A DNA stretch of 64,000 nt from contig NZ_AKIY01000188.1 in the NCBI RefSeq assembly GCF_000282615.1, positions 1 through 64,000 on the forward strand, given 5' to 3'. Position numbers and translations under genes: made by a program. Positions within the stretch are counted from its first letter, which is position 1, and each line of letters begins with the position of its first letter. Of the stretch, positions 9,763 to 21,558 are shown one piece after another. Under the pieces are notes generated by a model. That model saw only the letters and a list, made by a program, of their open reading frames with translations, did not search any database and was not told the DNA's origin. This stretch comes from Bradyrhizobium sp. YR681 (GTDB lineage: Bacteria; Pseudomonadota; Alphaproteobacteria; Rhizobiales; Xanthobacteraceae).

Positions 9763-10623
9763 ATGAGCAAGATGAAGATCGCATTCCAGGGCGAACCCGG
9801 AGCCAATTCCCACATCGCCATCGTCGAGGCCTATCCCGACGCCGAGCCGATGCCCTGCGCCACTTTCGAGGACGCGCTGTCGGCGATCTCGTCGGGCGAG
9901 GCCGATCTCGGCATGATCCCGATCGAGAATTCGGTCGCGGGCCGCGTCGCCGACATCCATCATCTGCTGCCGGCCTCCGGCCTCTTCATCATCGGCGAAT
10001 GGTTTCTCCCTGTGCGCCATCAGCTGATGGCGGTGAAGGGGACCAGGATCGAAGACATCAAGAGCGTCGAGAGCCATGTGCATGCACTCGGCCAGTGCCG
10101 GCGCATCATCCGCAAGCTCGGCATCAAGCCGATCGTGCACGCCGACACCGCCGGCAGCGCACGCGACATCTCCGAGCGCAACGACAAGACCGTTGCCGCG
10201 ATCGCCTCGCGCCTCGCCGCAAAGATCTACGGGCTCGACATCCTCGCCGAGGATATCGAGGACGAAGCCCACAACACGACCCGCTTCGTGGTGCTGGCGC
10301 GCGAGCCGAAATGGGCGGCGCAAGGCTCGGGCCCGCTGGTCACGACTTTTGTATTCCGGGTACGCAATTTGCCGGCCGCGCTCTACAAGGCGCTCGGCGG
10401 CTTTGCCACCAACGGCGTCAACATGACCAAGCTCGAGAGCTACATGGTCGACGGCAATTTCTTCGCCACGCAGTTCTATGCCGACGTCGACGGCCATCCT
10501 GACGACAAGGGCCTGGCGTTCGCGATCGAGGAGCTGAAATTCTTCTCGCGCGAATTCCGCATCGTCGGCGTGTATCCGGGCCACCCGTTCCGGGCGACGT
10601 TCAGCGAGACGCAGCAGGATTGA
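9763..10623 (+). CDS. pheA: Prephenate dehydratase with ACT domain
   Basis: 286-residue monofunctional prephenate dehydratase (phenylalanine synthesis: prephenate to phenylpyruvate). It starts MKIAFQGEPGANSHIA, the family opening, and has the catalytic-domain motifs GEADLGMIPIENSVAG and a Thr-containing NTTRFVVL near residue 170. The ACT regulatory domain fills residues 190-275 (TTFVFRVRNLPAALYKAL, then TKLESYM in place of the usual ESRP), so allosteric phenylalanine control is likely although the loop is variant. No chorismate mutase domain is present. The TGA is followed after 0 bases by a long palindromic repeat that probably acts as terminator. Confidence 0.95.
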   Translation: MSKMKIAFQGEPGANSHIAIVEAYPDAEPMPCATFEDALSAISSGEADLGMIPIENSVAGRVADIHHLLPASGLFIIGEWFLPVRHQLMAVKGTRIEDIKSVESHVHALGQCRRIIRKLGIKPIVHADTAGSARDISERNDKTVAAIASRLAAKIYGLDILAEDIEDEAHNTTRFVVLAREPKWAAQGSGPLVTTFVFRVRNLPAALYKALGGFATNGVNMTKLESYMVDGNFFATQFYADVDGHPDDKGLAFAIEELKFFSREFRIVGVYPGHPFRATFSETQQD

Positions 10624-10753
10624 TCTCGTGTTCCGGACGCGCTGCAGCGTGCAACGCTGCTGCGCAGAGCCGGCACCCAGTTCTGCTCGTGGATAGATGG
10701 GCCCCGGCTCAGCAGTGCACCGCTACGCGCTGCACTGCGTCCGGGGCACGAGA
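10624..10753. repeat. Palindromic intergenic repeat, family C, copy 1
   Basis: An imperfect inverted repeat of about 130 bases. Its ends are TCTCGTGTTCCGGACGCG and the reverse complement of GCGTCCGGGGCACGAGA, with an inner pair around GAGCCGG / CCGGCTC. It starts on the base after the pheA stop and ends four bases before the stop of the convergent LLM gene. A second copy at 51324 also lies exactly between two convergent genes. Confidence 0.8.
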
Positions 10754-10757
10754 ACTT

Positions 10758-11771
10758 TTACGCGGCTACCTTAAGCCCGAACGCATCCGCCAGCAGCGAA
10801 TACGACTTTTTCCGCGCATCGTGGTCATAGACCGCGGTAATCACCATCAGTTCGTCCGGCTTGCTCGCATCGATCAGCGGCTGAAGTTTTTTCTGCACCG
10901 TCGCCGGATTGCCGACGAACAGGCGCGAGCGGTTGCGGATAATCGAGGTACGCTCGGAGTCCGTATAGGGATAGGACAGCGCTTCCTCGACACTCGGCAG
11001 CGGCAGATACTGGCCGCGGTCGCGGCGCAGGCGGTTGAGGTCGAAAGAACTCGCGAGCCTTTCGGCCTCTTCATCGGTGTCGGCAGCGATAGCGGCGACT
11101 GCGAGGATCGCGCGCGGGCTCGCGCTCCAGGCCGAGGGCTGGAAGCGGTTACGGTAATGCACCATCGCATCGATCGCGTCATGGGACGCAAAATGATGGG
11201 CGAAGGCGAAGCCCATGCCCACTTGCGCGGCGAGCTCCGAGGAATAGTCGCTGGAGCCGAGCAGCCAGATCGGCGGCAGCGGCGTGTCGTCGGGCATCGC
11301 GACGACGTTGTTGTAGGGGTGCCCAGATGGAAATTCGCGGGTCTGCCACAGGATCAGTTCGTGAAGCCGCTCGAGAAAATCGTCGCCTTCGCGGCGGTCG
11401 AGCCGGCTGCGCAGCGCGTAAGCGGTGGCGCCGTCGGTGCCGGGCGCGCGGCCGAGGCCGAGATCAATGCGGCCGGGAAACAGCGCCTCCAGCATCTTGA
11501 AGCGTTCAGCCACGACCAGCGGGGCGTGGTTGGGCAGCATCACGCCGCCGGAGCCGACGCGGATGTGTTTCGTCACCGCCGCGATCTGCCCGATCATCAC
11601 GTCGGGCGCCGGGCTCGCGACCGAGGCAAGGTTGTGGTGCTCGGCGAGCCAGTAGCGGACATAGCCGAGCCCGTCGACATGGCGCGCCAGATCGATGCTG
11701 TTGCGCAGCGCCGCGGCGGGCTTCGTGCCTGTGGTGACGACGGAGAGGTCGAGGACTGAAAGCGGGATCAT
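10758..11771 (-). CDS. LLM-class flavin-dependent oxidoreductase
   Basis: 337-residue protein of the bacterial luciferase-like monooxygenase superfamily (MsnO8 type). It starts [12 protein letters not shown], and has [41 protein letters not shown] and [11 protein letters not shown], which form the flavin-binding barrel core of this group. Such proteins use reduced FMN or F420; the substrate cannot be told from sequence. It stands alone, convergent with pheA and divergent from metF, so context gives no functional clue. Confidence 0.9.
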   Translation of the reverse strand: MIPLSVLDLSVVTTGTKPAAALRNSIDLARHVDGLGYVRYWLAEHHNLASVASPAPDVMIGQIAAVTKHIRVGSGGVMLPNHAPLVVAERFKMLEALFPGRIDLGLGRAPGTDGATAYALRSRLDRREGDDFLERLHELILWQTREFPSGHPYNNVVAMPDDTPLPPIWLLGSSDYSSELAAQVGMGFAFAHHFASHDAIDAMVHYRNRFQPSAWSASPRAILAVAAIAADTDEEAERLASSFDLNRLRRDRGQYLPLPSVEEALSYPYTDSERTSIIRNRSRLFVGNPATVQKKLQPLIDASKPDELMVITAVYDHDARKKSYSLLADAFGLKVAA

Positions 11772-11965
11772 CGCGAGCTAAACTAGTGGAGGCTGGCGCG
11801 GCGGCAATGGGCCGACAGCGCAGGTCTGGCGTGTGCGGGCCGCGATCACCGGGGGCAAGCCGATCCAGAATGATGGGCCAGACACTGACCCGGCAACATC
11901 ACATTCCTTCTGCCCACACATCAAAATCGCCTTCGTCCTCCACTCGTTTCCTATCATACTATTGA

Positions 11966-12078
11966 TATAATGTATTATTATTGGATTGATGGATATCCCA
12001 CCTGCAGTCAGTATCGCGCCATAATTCGAATATACTCGATAAAAGTGGGCCACTTCCCATCATCGATGGGCTGTCGAG
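11966..12078 (+). promoter_or_regulatory. AT-rich metF promoter and structured leader
   Basis: The 387 bases between the LLM gene and metF are markedly AT-rich around 11940-12045. A perfect TATAAT lies at 11966-11971, with no good -35 box. About 60 bases downstream an outer pair CTCGA (12035-12039) / TCGAG (12074-12078) encloses two hairpins: AAGTG/CACTT (12043-12055) and CCCATC/GATGGG (12056-12070). This forms a compact three-way-junction-like structure about 80 bases before the metF start. I do not recognise it as a SAM, SAH or cobalamin riboswitch; it could be a regulator site or an RNA leader. Confidence 0.4.
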
Positions 12079-12158
12079 AAACCCGTCTTTGCCCTATCTT
12101 AGCCTCTCCCAATATAGACCTGACCGCCGGCCGCCAAAATCCTGGAGTGAGTGGTGCC

Positions 12159-13079
12159 ATGACTGATCCGACGATTCCTGCCCAAGCCGACGGGCAAGAC
12201 GGGCACCTGAAGCGACCTGCGATATCCTTCGAATTCTTTCCGCCCAAGACGGAAGATATGGAGCGCAATCTCTGGGAGACCATCAACCGGCTGGCCCCGC
12301 TCGACCCGAAATTCGTCTCGGTGACCTATGGCGCCGGCGGCTCGACCCGCGAGCGGACCCATTCGACCATCTCGCGCATCCTGAAGGAAACCGCGTTGCT
12401 GCCGGCCGCGCATCTGACCTGCGTCGGTGCTTCGCGCGGCGAGATCGACGAGATCGTCGACCGCTATCACGAGGTCGGCGTCCGCCACATCGTGGCCTTG
12501 CGAGGCGATCCCGTCGGCGGCATCGGGACGCCCTATTCCAGCCATCCCGACGGTTACCAGAGCTCTGCCGACCTCGTCGCGGGGATCAAGAAGCGGCACG
12601 GCGATATCGAGGTCTCGGTCTCGGCTTACCCCGAGAAGCATCCGGAGGCGCGCGACTTCGATGCCGATATCGACACGCTCCAGGCCAAGGTCGACGCGGG
12701 TGCGGCGCGCGCGATCACCCAGGTGTTCTTCGATAACGACCTCTACTTCCGCTACCTCGACCGCGTCCGTGCGCGCGGCATCAACATCCCGATCGTGCCG
12801 GGCATCATGCCGATGCACAATTTCAAGCAGGCGAGAGCCTTCGTCACGCGCACCGGTACATCCGTGCCGGACTGGCTCGCCGAGAAGTTCGAGGGCCTCG
12901 ATAACGACGCCGAGACGCGCAAGCTGGTGGCTGCCACCGTTGCCGCCGGCCAGGTGCAGAAACTCGCCAAGCGCGGCGTCGACACATTCCATTTTTACAC
13001 CATGAACCGCGCCGATCTCGTGTTCGCGATCAGCCATTTGCTCGGCATCCGCGCCAAGAGCGTGCAGAAGGCGGCGTAA
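12159..13079 (+). CDS. metF: Methylenetetrahydrofolate reductase
   Basis: 306-residue flavoenzyme that reduces 5,10-methylene-THF to 5-methyl-THF for methionine synthesis. The N-terminus has ISFEFFPPK (the Glu in this stretch is catalytic in the family), then SVTYGAGGSTRERT, HLTCVGASRGEI, ALRGDPVGG and ITQVFFDNDLYFRYLDR, which line the barrel. I chose ATG at 12159, preceded by GGAG at a good distance, rather than the longer opening from 11970 that runs through the AT-rich leader. metH follows after 6 bases, so the methyl donor and the methyltransferase are co-expressed. Confidence 0.95.
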   Translation: MTDPTIPAQADGQDGHLKRPAISFEFFPPKTEDMERNLWETINRLAPLDPKFVSVTYGAGGSTRERTHSTISRILKETALLPAAHLTCVGASRGEIDEIVDRYHEVGVRHIVALRGDPVGGIGTPYSSHPDGYQSSADLVAGIKKRHGDIEVSVSAYPEKHPEARDFDADIDTLQAKVDAGAARAITQVFFDNDLYFRYLDRVRARGINIPIVPGIMPMHNFKQARAFVTRTGTSVPDWLAEKFEGLDNDAETRKLVAATVAAGQVQKLAKRGVDTFHFYTMNRADLVFAISHLLGIRAKSVQKAA

Positions 13080-13085
13080 AAGAAA

Positions 13086-16934
<3,849 letters not shown>

Positions 16935-17113
16935 ACCCGCCTCCAGACAAAAATAAGAAAACAACCCCATGCACAGTAGAGATGGGGTTGAAAGGCTTAA
17001 GCAATTTCGGTCTTGCCGAAAAAGACTTGCGCCGTCGGGCAAACCACCTGTATTGTTGCATCATCGCTCACTGCGCCGGTTTGGTACTCCGGCGGATGCG
17101 AGCGCCCCAATCT

Positions 17114-17193
17114 CGTCATTGCGAGCGCAGCGAAGCAATCCAGAATCTTTCCACGGCGACAGTCTGGATTGCTTCGCTGCGCTCGCAATGACG
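17114..17193. repeat. Palindromic intergenic repeat, family A, copy 1 (perfect 31-base arms)
   Basis: The arms 17114-17144 and 17163-17193 are perfect reverse complements over 31 bases, starting CGTCATTGCGAGCGCAGCG, around an 18-base loop. The remaining sequence between metH and the next gene (16935-17361) shows no gene I can support. The same element recurs near 24587, 27266, 49388 and 51991. Confidence 0.9.
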
Positions 17194-17361
17194 GAGCAAG
17201 CGGCGACGCCACGACGCTCCAATTTACATCTTCAAGCCCGGACGTAACTTCGTTCGCGGGAACTCGCCGCTTGTGAACGCGATCACTTGTCCGCTCAACC
17301 TTCGTTCGCTACTCTCTCGGTCTACTACCTTCAAACCGACGGTTTGCTCGGGATCGAACAT

Positions 17362-17493
17362 ATGAAGCAGTTCATTGCACTGTTCGTCGCCGCAATCGTT
17401 CTCGTCGTGCTGCCCACGATTGCCGCCGCGGACTGTCCGAAAGGCTACGTGCCATGCGGCGAGCGAAATCAGTTGTGCTGCCCAGGCAAGTAG
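17362..17493 (+). CDS. Small secreted cysteine-rich peptide
   Basis: 43-residue product: an N-terminal signal (MKQFIALFVAAIVLVVLP, Ala-rich end at IAAADC) and a short mature part CPKGYVPCGERNQLCCPGK with five cysteines in about 20 residues. I do not recognise the family. The start ATG at 17362 places the signal correctly; an upstream in-frame start would bury it. The 3' end overlaps the next gene by 40 bases in another frame. No function can be assigned; a small periplasmic or outer-surface peptide with disulphides is possible. Confidence 0.55.
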   Translation: MKQFIALFVAAIVLVVLPTIAAADCPKGYVPCGERNQLCCPGK

Positions 17494-18242
17494 CCAGCCG
17501 CAAATGGCTTTGGCTCGGCACTGGCGTGTTCGTTGCGATCGGCCTCGTGATGATTGCCGCCTGGGTCGGGTTCCCGCGCAAGAAGCAGACGATCACGGCC
17601 ATCCTCACCGAAACAGGTTATTTCGAGGTGGTCCCGCCCAGCACGTTCGGAGGTCCCGGCACCATCAACACGATCGAATACTTAAGCAACGGCCGGCTTG
17701 AACTGCACCCGACCTGCGACGTCGATCCCGCGATCCTGACCGGCAAGATCCAGAAATCGCCGACCGTGGACCGCGACCTGAAGCAGTCGCTCGAGAAGAA
17801 GCTCGACGTCTCCGCGCAGGTCAGGGACAAGCTGTCGGCCGTCGCCGGGATGCAGCAGGTCGACTCCATCCACCTCAAGCTCGAGAACGCCAACATCCTG
17901 CTGATTTCCGACGAGTCGCTGATCTCGACCCGGAACGCGTTGCTCAAGGCCGAATGCGAGGACGCGGTCACCCAGAACATTTCGAACGGCGGCGTCGTGT
18001 GCCAGACGCGGTCGGTTCTGGAAGCCGATGTCGTCTACGAGATCAAATACCGCGACGAGATCTCGATGGAGGAGAAGGCGAAGCTGACATCCGAGATCGC
18101 TGCGAAGCTCGAGCTGGACGCACACCAGGGGTCGGACGACAAGGTGTCCGGCTCACAATTGTTCTTCGGCATCAGATTGTCGCCAAATCCGATCGTCCTG
18201 AAGACCGCGACGGGCGAGATCAAGCCCTGTACGCGGAAATAG
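17454..18242 (+). CDS. Hypothetical single-pass membrane protein
   Basis: 262 residues. A short basic N-terminus, one transmembrane segment (WLWLGTGVFVAIGLVMIAAW, near residues 18-37), then a soluble domain with a Glu/Lys-rich central part (KQSLEKKLDVSAQVRDKL, residues about 110-127). The topology suggests the C-terminal domain is periplasmic. It contains paired cysteines (EDAVTQNISNGGVVCQT). I do not recognise a family. The start overlaps the preceding small peptide gene by 40 bases; translation could be coupled. Base use is like the chromosome rather than the foreign island downstream. Confidence 0.65.
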   Translation: MRRAKSVVLPRQVASRKWLWLGTGVFVAIGLVMIAAWVGFPRKKQTITAILTETGYFEVVPPSTFGGPGTINTIEYLSNGRLELHPTCDVDPAILTGKIQKSPTVDRDLKQSLEKKLDVSAQVRDKLSAVAGMQQVDSIHLKLENANILLISDESLISTRNALLKAECEDAVTQNISNGGVVCQTRSVLEADVVYEIKYRDEISMEEKAKLTSEIAAKLELDAHQGSDDKVSGSQLFFGIRLSPNPIVLKTATGEIKPCTRK

Positions 18243-18330
18243 GATCGAGGCACTGTTGTACCCCCCATGAGCGAAGCGACATGCGGGAACAGCTGCCCCG
18301 GATATCGCTTCGCTCATCCGGGCTACGACG

Positions 18331-18416
18331 TCACCGCTCCCCCTTCGGCGGCGCCGGCGGCTGCACGATGTCCTGAAACGGCGACAGTGCCGTGAACGCA
18401 AAGCGCGTTCGCTGCG
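18331..18416 (-). pseudogene. Remnant of a glutathione transferase gene (C-terminal tail)
   Basis: Read on the minus strand, this stretch encodes AFTALSPFQDIVQPPAPPKGER followed by TGA. It matches base by base the 3' end of the intact GST gene at 19712-20341 (EALAPFREIVQPLAPPKG). The rest of the gene is missing: upstream sequence is the start of the DUF3592 gene on the other strand. It looks like a leftover of a duplicated GST, or the scar of an insertion of the DUF3592 gene between two GST copies. Confidence 0.6.
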
Positions 18417-18453
18417 ACCAATGGCGATCGCCGCCGAAGCGCAGGGGAATCGG

Positions 18454-19461
18454 ATGCTGGACGCCCAACAATTGATGTGGACGCAGATTGCCGCCGGCAT
18501 CGCGGTGCTGCTGTCGGGATTGATGCTGTTCAACCTGGTCCGCATGTGGGGCCGGATGCGGGCCGCGCGGAGCTGGGACAAGGTCGAGGGCATCATCACG
18601 GTCTCCAGGGTCGACCAGCCGGCCGCACATGCCTCGGACGACCAGAATGACGCCAGGCCCATCATCCGCTATCGCTATCGGGCCGGCGGCCAGGAGCTGG
18701 AAAGCGACAAGATCTTCGTCGGCGGCCCCGCCATCACGACGAGGGTGCTGGCCGCAAAACTGACGGGGCGATATCCGGTCGGCGCCCATGTCGAAATCCA
18801 TGTCGATCCGAAGCAACCGGCCGAGGCGCTGCTGGAGCCCGCCGCGGCACAGAACGTCGCGGCGCTCGTGGCGTTCACGATCGTGTTCGGCGTCATCGCC
18901 GCCACCCTGACCGCGCATTCGCTTGCCGGTCACGTGCTGTACGCCGACAACGGCGTTCCGCTGTTCGCCTTCGCGCTGCCGATCATCGTGCTCGTGGGCG
19001 GCGTGTTCTGCGTCGCCGAATATGTCCGGACGCGCCGGCTGGCGAGCGCCAGCCTGCGCTGGCCGACCACGACCGGCAAGGTCACCCGCTGCGACGTGAT
19101 CGAGGAGATCATCGAGGAGAAGACCGAACACGACAACAGGCCGACGACGTCGAAGCTTGTGCACCGCTATCAGGTCGATCTCCGCTACGCCTACAAGGTC
19201 GACAAGCGCGACTTCACCGGCACCGAAATCAACTGGGGCGGCACCATGATCTCCGGGCTGCGCGATGTTGCCGAAAAGGAAGCGGCGAAATATCGCCCCG
19301 GGCAGAACGTCAGGGTTTATTACAACCCGAACCAGCCGGGACAAGCCGTGCTGGAGCCTGCGAGCCGGGAAGGCGCGCTGGGACCGCTGATCGCCGCCGC
19401 CGTCTGCGCGGTCGTCGGAGGCCTGTTCCTGACGATCCTGATCAAGATCGGGTTCGCATAG
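18454..19461 (+). CDS. DUF3592 domain membrane protein (two copies of the domain)
   Basis: 335 residues. A transmembrane segment (TQIAAGIAVLLSGLMLFNLV) leads into a first soluble beta domain that reads SWDKVEGIITVSRV, YRYRAGGQELESDKIFVG and GAHVEIHVDPKQPAEALLEP. Two further membrane segments follow (near 140-190), then a second copy (LRWPTTTGKVTRCDVI, HRYQVDLRYAYKV, NVRVYYNPNQPGQAVLEP) and a final helix. The repeated V.Y.P..P..A.L.P ending is the hallmark of DUF3592. The biochemical role of the family is unknown. I chose ATG 18454 with GGGGA seven bases before it. Confidence 0.82.
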   Translation: MLDAQQLMWTQIAAGIAVLLSGLMLFNLVRMWGRMRAARSWDKVEGIITVSRVDQPAAHASDDQNDARPIIRYRYRAGGQELESDKIFVGGPAITTRVLAAKLTGRYPVGAHVEIHVDPKQPAEALLEPAAAQNVAALVAFTIVFGVIAATLTAHSLAGHVLYADNGVPLFAFALPIIVLVGGVFCVAEYVRTRRLASASLRWPTTTGKVTRCDVIEEIIEEKTEHDNRPTTSKLVHRYQVDLRYAYKVDKRDFTGTEINWGGTMISGLRDVAEKEAAKYRPGQNVRVYYNPNQPGQAVLEPASREGALGPLIAAAVCAVVGGLFLTILIKIGFA

Positions 19462-19489
19462 CGGCGCCTCTCCCCGCGGGCTTGCTCCG

Positions 19490-19634
19490 CCTCTCCCGCT
19501 TGCGGGAGAGGCCGACGCGCTCGCAGAGCGCGGCGGGTGAGGGCTCTCACCACACAGGGACACCCTCCGCAATTCTCGACAATCCCGACGCGGAGACACC
19601 CCCACCCCAGCCCTCCCCCGCAAGCGGGAGAGGG
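19490..19634. repeat. Palindromic intergenic repeat, family D, copy 1
   Basis: A composite of short hairpins: CCTCTCCCGC TTGCGGGAGAGG at the left and CCCTCCCCCG CAAGCGGGAGAGGG at the right, with GGGTGAGGG between. Similar composites lie at 26305, 49550, 54842 and 63441. It occupies most of the gap between the DUF3592 gene and the convergent GST gene. Confidence 0.75.
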
Positions 19635-19711
19635 AGCCCACTGCCGATGCTGTCGCATCGTGCATACTATATGCGATTGCCCTGCCGCCTGCGGGGAGAG
19701 TTGAAAAAGGC

Positions 19712-20341
19712 TCACCCCTTTGGCGGCGCCAGCGGCTGCACGATCTCCCGGAACGGTGCCAGCGCCTCGCAGCGCTCGGCATGGGCGCTGAGCGCCGGAT
19801 AGCGCACCGTGTCGAACAATTGCGGATGCGCCTCGCGGGTAAAGCGGACGACGCAGGCCACCGCGATGTCAGCGTGGCCGATGCGGTCGCCCAGCCAATA
19901 CGGCGTCGCCACCCTGGCGCGCTCGGCTTCGAGCACCTTCAGCACGTCGCCGATCTGCGCCTGGCAACGCTCGACCCATAGCGTTAGCTGCTCCTTTCGC
20001 AGCACGCGCTCATAGAGCAGGCTCACGGTCTTGTCGCCAAGACCGGACGCGAACGCGCAGATGCGCAAATGCTTCCGCCGATCGGCGCCGCTGCGCGGCA
20101 GCATCGCCTTCTCGGGCCCGACGAGCTCATCGAGATAATCCAGGATGATCGTGCTCTCGATCAGCGCCTCGCCGTCGTCGAGCACCAGCGTCGGCACGCG
20201 GCGCAGCGGATTGTATGGCGCGATCCTGTCGGCGTCGCCGAAGGTCGACCACGGCCTGTGCTCGAAGGCGAGCCCGTAAAGCCGCAGCGCAATCGCGACG
20301 CGGCGGACGAAGGGAGAGTCGTATTGGCCGATCAGGAACAT
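19712..20341 (-). CDS. Glutathione S-transferase family protein
   Basis: 209 residues. N-terminal thioredoxin-like domain (MFLIGQYDSPFVRRVAIALR, NPLRRVPTLVLDDGEALIESTIILDYLDE, with the cis-Pro at VPTL and the glutathione-contacting ESTII) and an all-helical C-terminal domain (IGHADIAVACVVRF is the usual N-cap region). The catalytic position after strand one is likely Ser in YDSPF. GSTs conjugate or reduce using glutathione; the substrate is unknown. The start ATG at 20341 fits the fold exactly; a longer opening to 20425 lies in repeat-derived sequence. A duplicate tail lies at 18331. Confidence 0.9.
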   Translation of the reverse strand: MFLIGQYDSPFVRRVAIALRLYGLAFEHRPWSTFGDADRIAPYNPLRRVPTLVLDDGEALIESTIILDYLDELVGPEKAMLPRSGADRRKHLRICAFASGLGDKTVSLLYERVLRKEQLTLWVERCQAQIGDVLKVLEAERARVATPYWLGDRIGHADIAVACVVRFTREAHPQLFDTVRYPALSAHAERCEALAPFREIVQPLAPPKG

Positions 20342-20459
20342 GGTTTTTGCTCGCTCGTCATGGCCGGGCTTGCCCCGCCTGCGGGGCCAAAGCCCCTTCG
20401 GCGCGGCGTAGGCCCGGCCCTCCATTCTTCATTACGGGCGCATTTTTAGGTAGAGATGG

Positions 20460-20485
20460 ATGCCCGGATCAAGTCCGGGCATGAC
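20460..20485. repeat. Short palindrome related to family E
   Basis: ATGCCCGGA / TCCGGGCAT arms separated by a short loop, flanked upstream at 20358-20420 by further GGCCGGGC / GCCCGGCC inverted sequence. It fills the gap between the GST gene start and the DUF6636 pseudogene. Confidence 0.55.
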
Positions 20486-20508
20486 AGAGCTGGGCACGGA
20501 GCAAGAAG

Positions 20509-20928
20509 ATGCAACGAGTCGCACCGGTCACGCTTGGGCTTTCTCTGCTCGCAGCAGCGCATCTCGCTCACGCGCAGGACCGCCCGACCGGCTTCCAGAC
20601 GCCGTCGAACAACATCGCCTGCCAGTTCTACACCGACAATAGCCAGGGCATCTCCGTTGCGACCTCATGAACATGGACGCGCCCGCGCCGGCCCGCCGAT
20701 TGCGAACTCGACTGGGGCCACGCCTTCGAGATGAGCGCAAAGGGAGCTGCGGGGCGCATCTGCGCCGGCGACACGGTGATGGGTCCGTCATTGCCGGTGC
20801 TGGCCTATGGCGAGGTCTGGCAGCGCGCGGGATTCACCTGCCGGTCGGAGCAGACCGGGCTGACGTGCTTCAATGCGATGCAGCGAGGGTTTTCGCTGGC
20901 AAGGGCGAAGCAGGAGGTGTTTTCGGTC
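20509..20928 (+). pseudogene. Broken secreted DUF6636-type protein
   Basis: The gene starts well: a signal peptide MQRVAPVTLGLSLLAAAHLA then GFQTPSNNIACQFYTD, the conserved opening of this secreted family. The frame then slips. The expected RCDLMNMD block lies in a second frame at about 20655-20695, and the original frame meets TGA at 20668-20670. After about 20700 the first frame again carries the family sequence (CELDWGHAFEMSAKG, LPVLAYGEVWQRAGFTC, LTCFNAMQRGFSLARA). Two compensating one-base shifts thus leave a short out-of-frame block with a stop. Real inactivation or sequencing error cannot be told apart here. The intact-frame tail runs on into the AT-rich cassette and ends at TGA 21049-21051, overlapping the next ATG. 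Confidence 0.7.
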
Positions 20929-21047
20929 AAACGCTCATCTAAATCAGCACGAAACAGGTGGAGAACTACCAAAAAGGATCACCGCAAGCTACTCTTTGCG
21001 CCTTCCATCAGGCACTTTCCTGCAACCGTAGCGGGAGATCAAGTGCG

Positions 21048-21548
21048 ATGACGACAAAGGGCTATCGAGTCCGCATTTCACGCGAAGGCGAAGAATTTGA
21101 AGTCGAGGGAGACAGAGCCTTCGTCCTTAAAATGCTCGAGCGCTTCCACCCGAACGAAAACCCGGCGGCAGCGGTCGAAGCATTGGGCTCCGCCCGGAAT
21201 CGCGGAAAGAAGGTCAGCCCGGCCGTTGTCGCGAAAGCTAAGTCGATCTCGATTCGGGAGTTTGTCCAGCAGCTTAGGCTCAAGAGGCACACCGATATAA
21301 CTCTCGCGTTCGGCTATTACTTAGAGCGCCAAGCTGATACTACCGAATTCACTCCTGCGGATATTAACAACTGTTACTACGAAGCGAAGATCGAGAGCTC
21401 GAACACGAGCCAAATGATAATTCAGAACATAAGACGAGGGTACATGATGCTCTCGAAGACTAAGGGCGAGAAAGGTAGAAAGAGGTACACACTAACTAGA
21501 TCGGGTGAAACCTTTATAGAATCGAAGATTTCAGAAAGCGCTTCATAG
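21048..21548 (+). CDS. Unrecognised protein with a probable C-terminal winged-helix domain
   Basis: 166 residues, first gene of an AT-rich four-gene cassette. The N-terminus is a beta-rich segment (YRVRISREGEEFEVEGDR) ending in a helix (VLKMLERF), then a linker with Lys/Ala. Residues about 67-158 look like a helix-turn-helix with wing (SIREFVQQL, DITLAFGYYLER, FTPADINNCYYEAK, IIQNIRRGYMM, GRKRYTLTRSGETFIE). No named family is certain. ATG 21048 follows GGGAG. The HEPN-like gene begins 10 bases after its stop. Codons such as TTA, ATA and AGA, rare in the flanking genes, are common. A DNA-binding or partner role for the HEPN protein is inference. Confidence 0.6.
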   Translation: MTTKGYRVRISREGEEFEVEGDRAFVLKMLERFHPNENPAAAVEALGSARNRGKKVSPAVVAKAKSISIREFVQQLRLKRHTDITLAFGYYLERQADTTEFTPADINNCYYEAKIESSNTSQMIIQNIRRGYMMLSKTKGEKGRKRYTLTRSGETFIESKISESAS

Positions 21549-21558
21549 CGAGGCGCAT

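Noticed and set aside
8197..10584. 795-residue minus-strand frame ending in CycM
   Set aside because: Everything upstream of 8751 is antisense to kdsB and pheA; CycM has a well placed ATG and known length of 184.
11966..12158. SAM-II or cobalamin riboswitch before metF
   Set aside because: The conserved cores of these riboswitches, as I know them, are not visible; the structure is reported only as an unassigned leader.
20958..21548. Longer N-terminus for the first cassette gene
   Set aside because: The extra 30 residues have no ribosome site, whereas ATG 21048 has GGGAG upstream.
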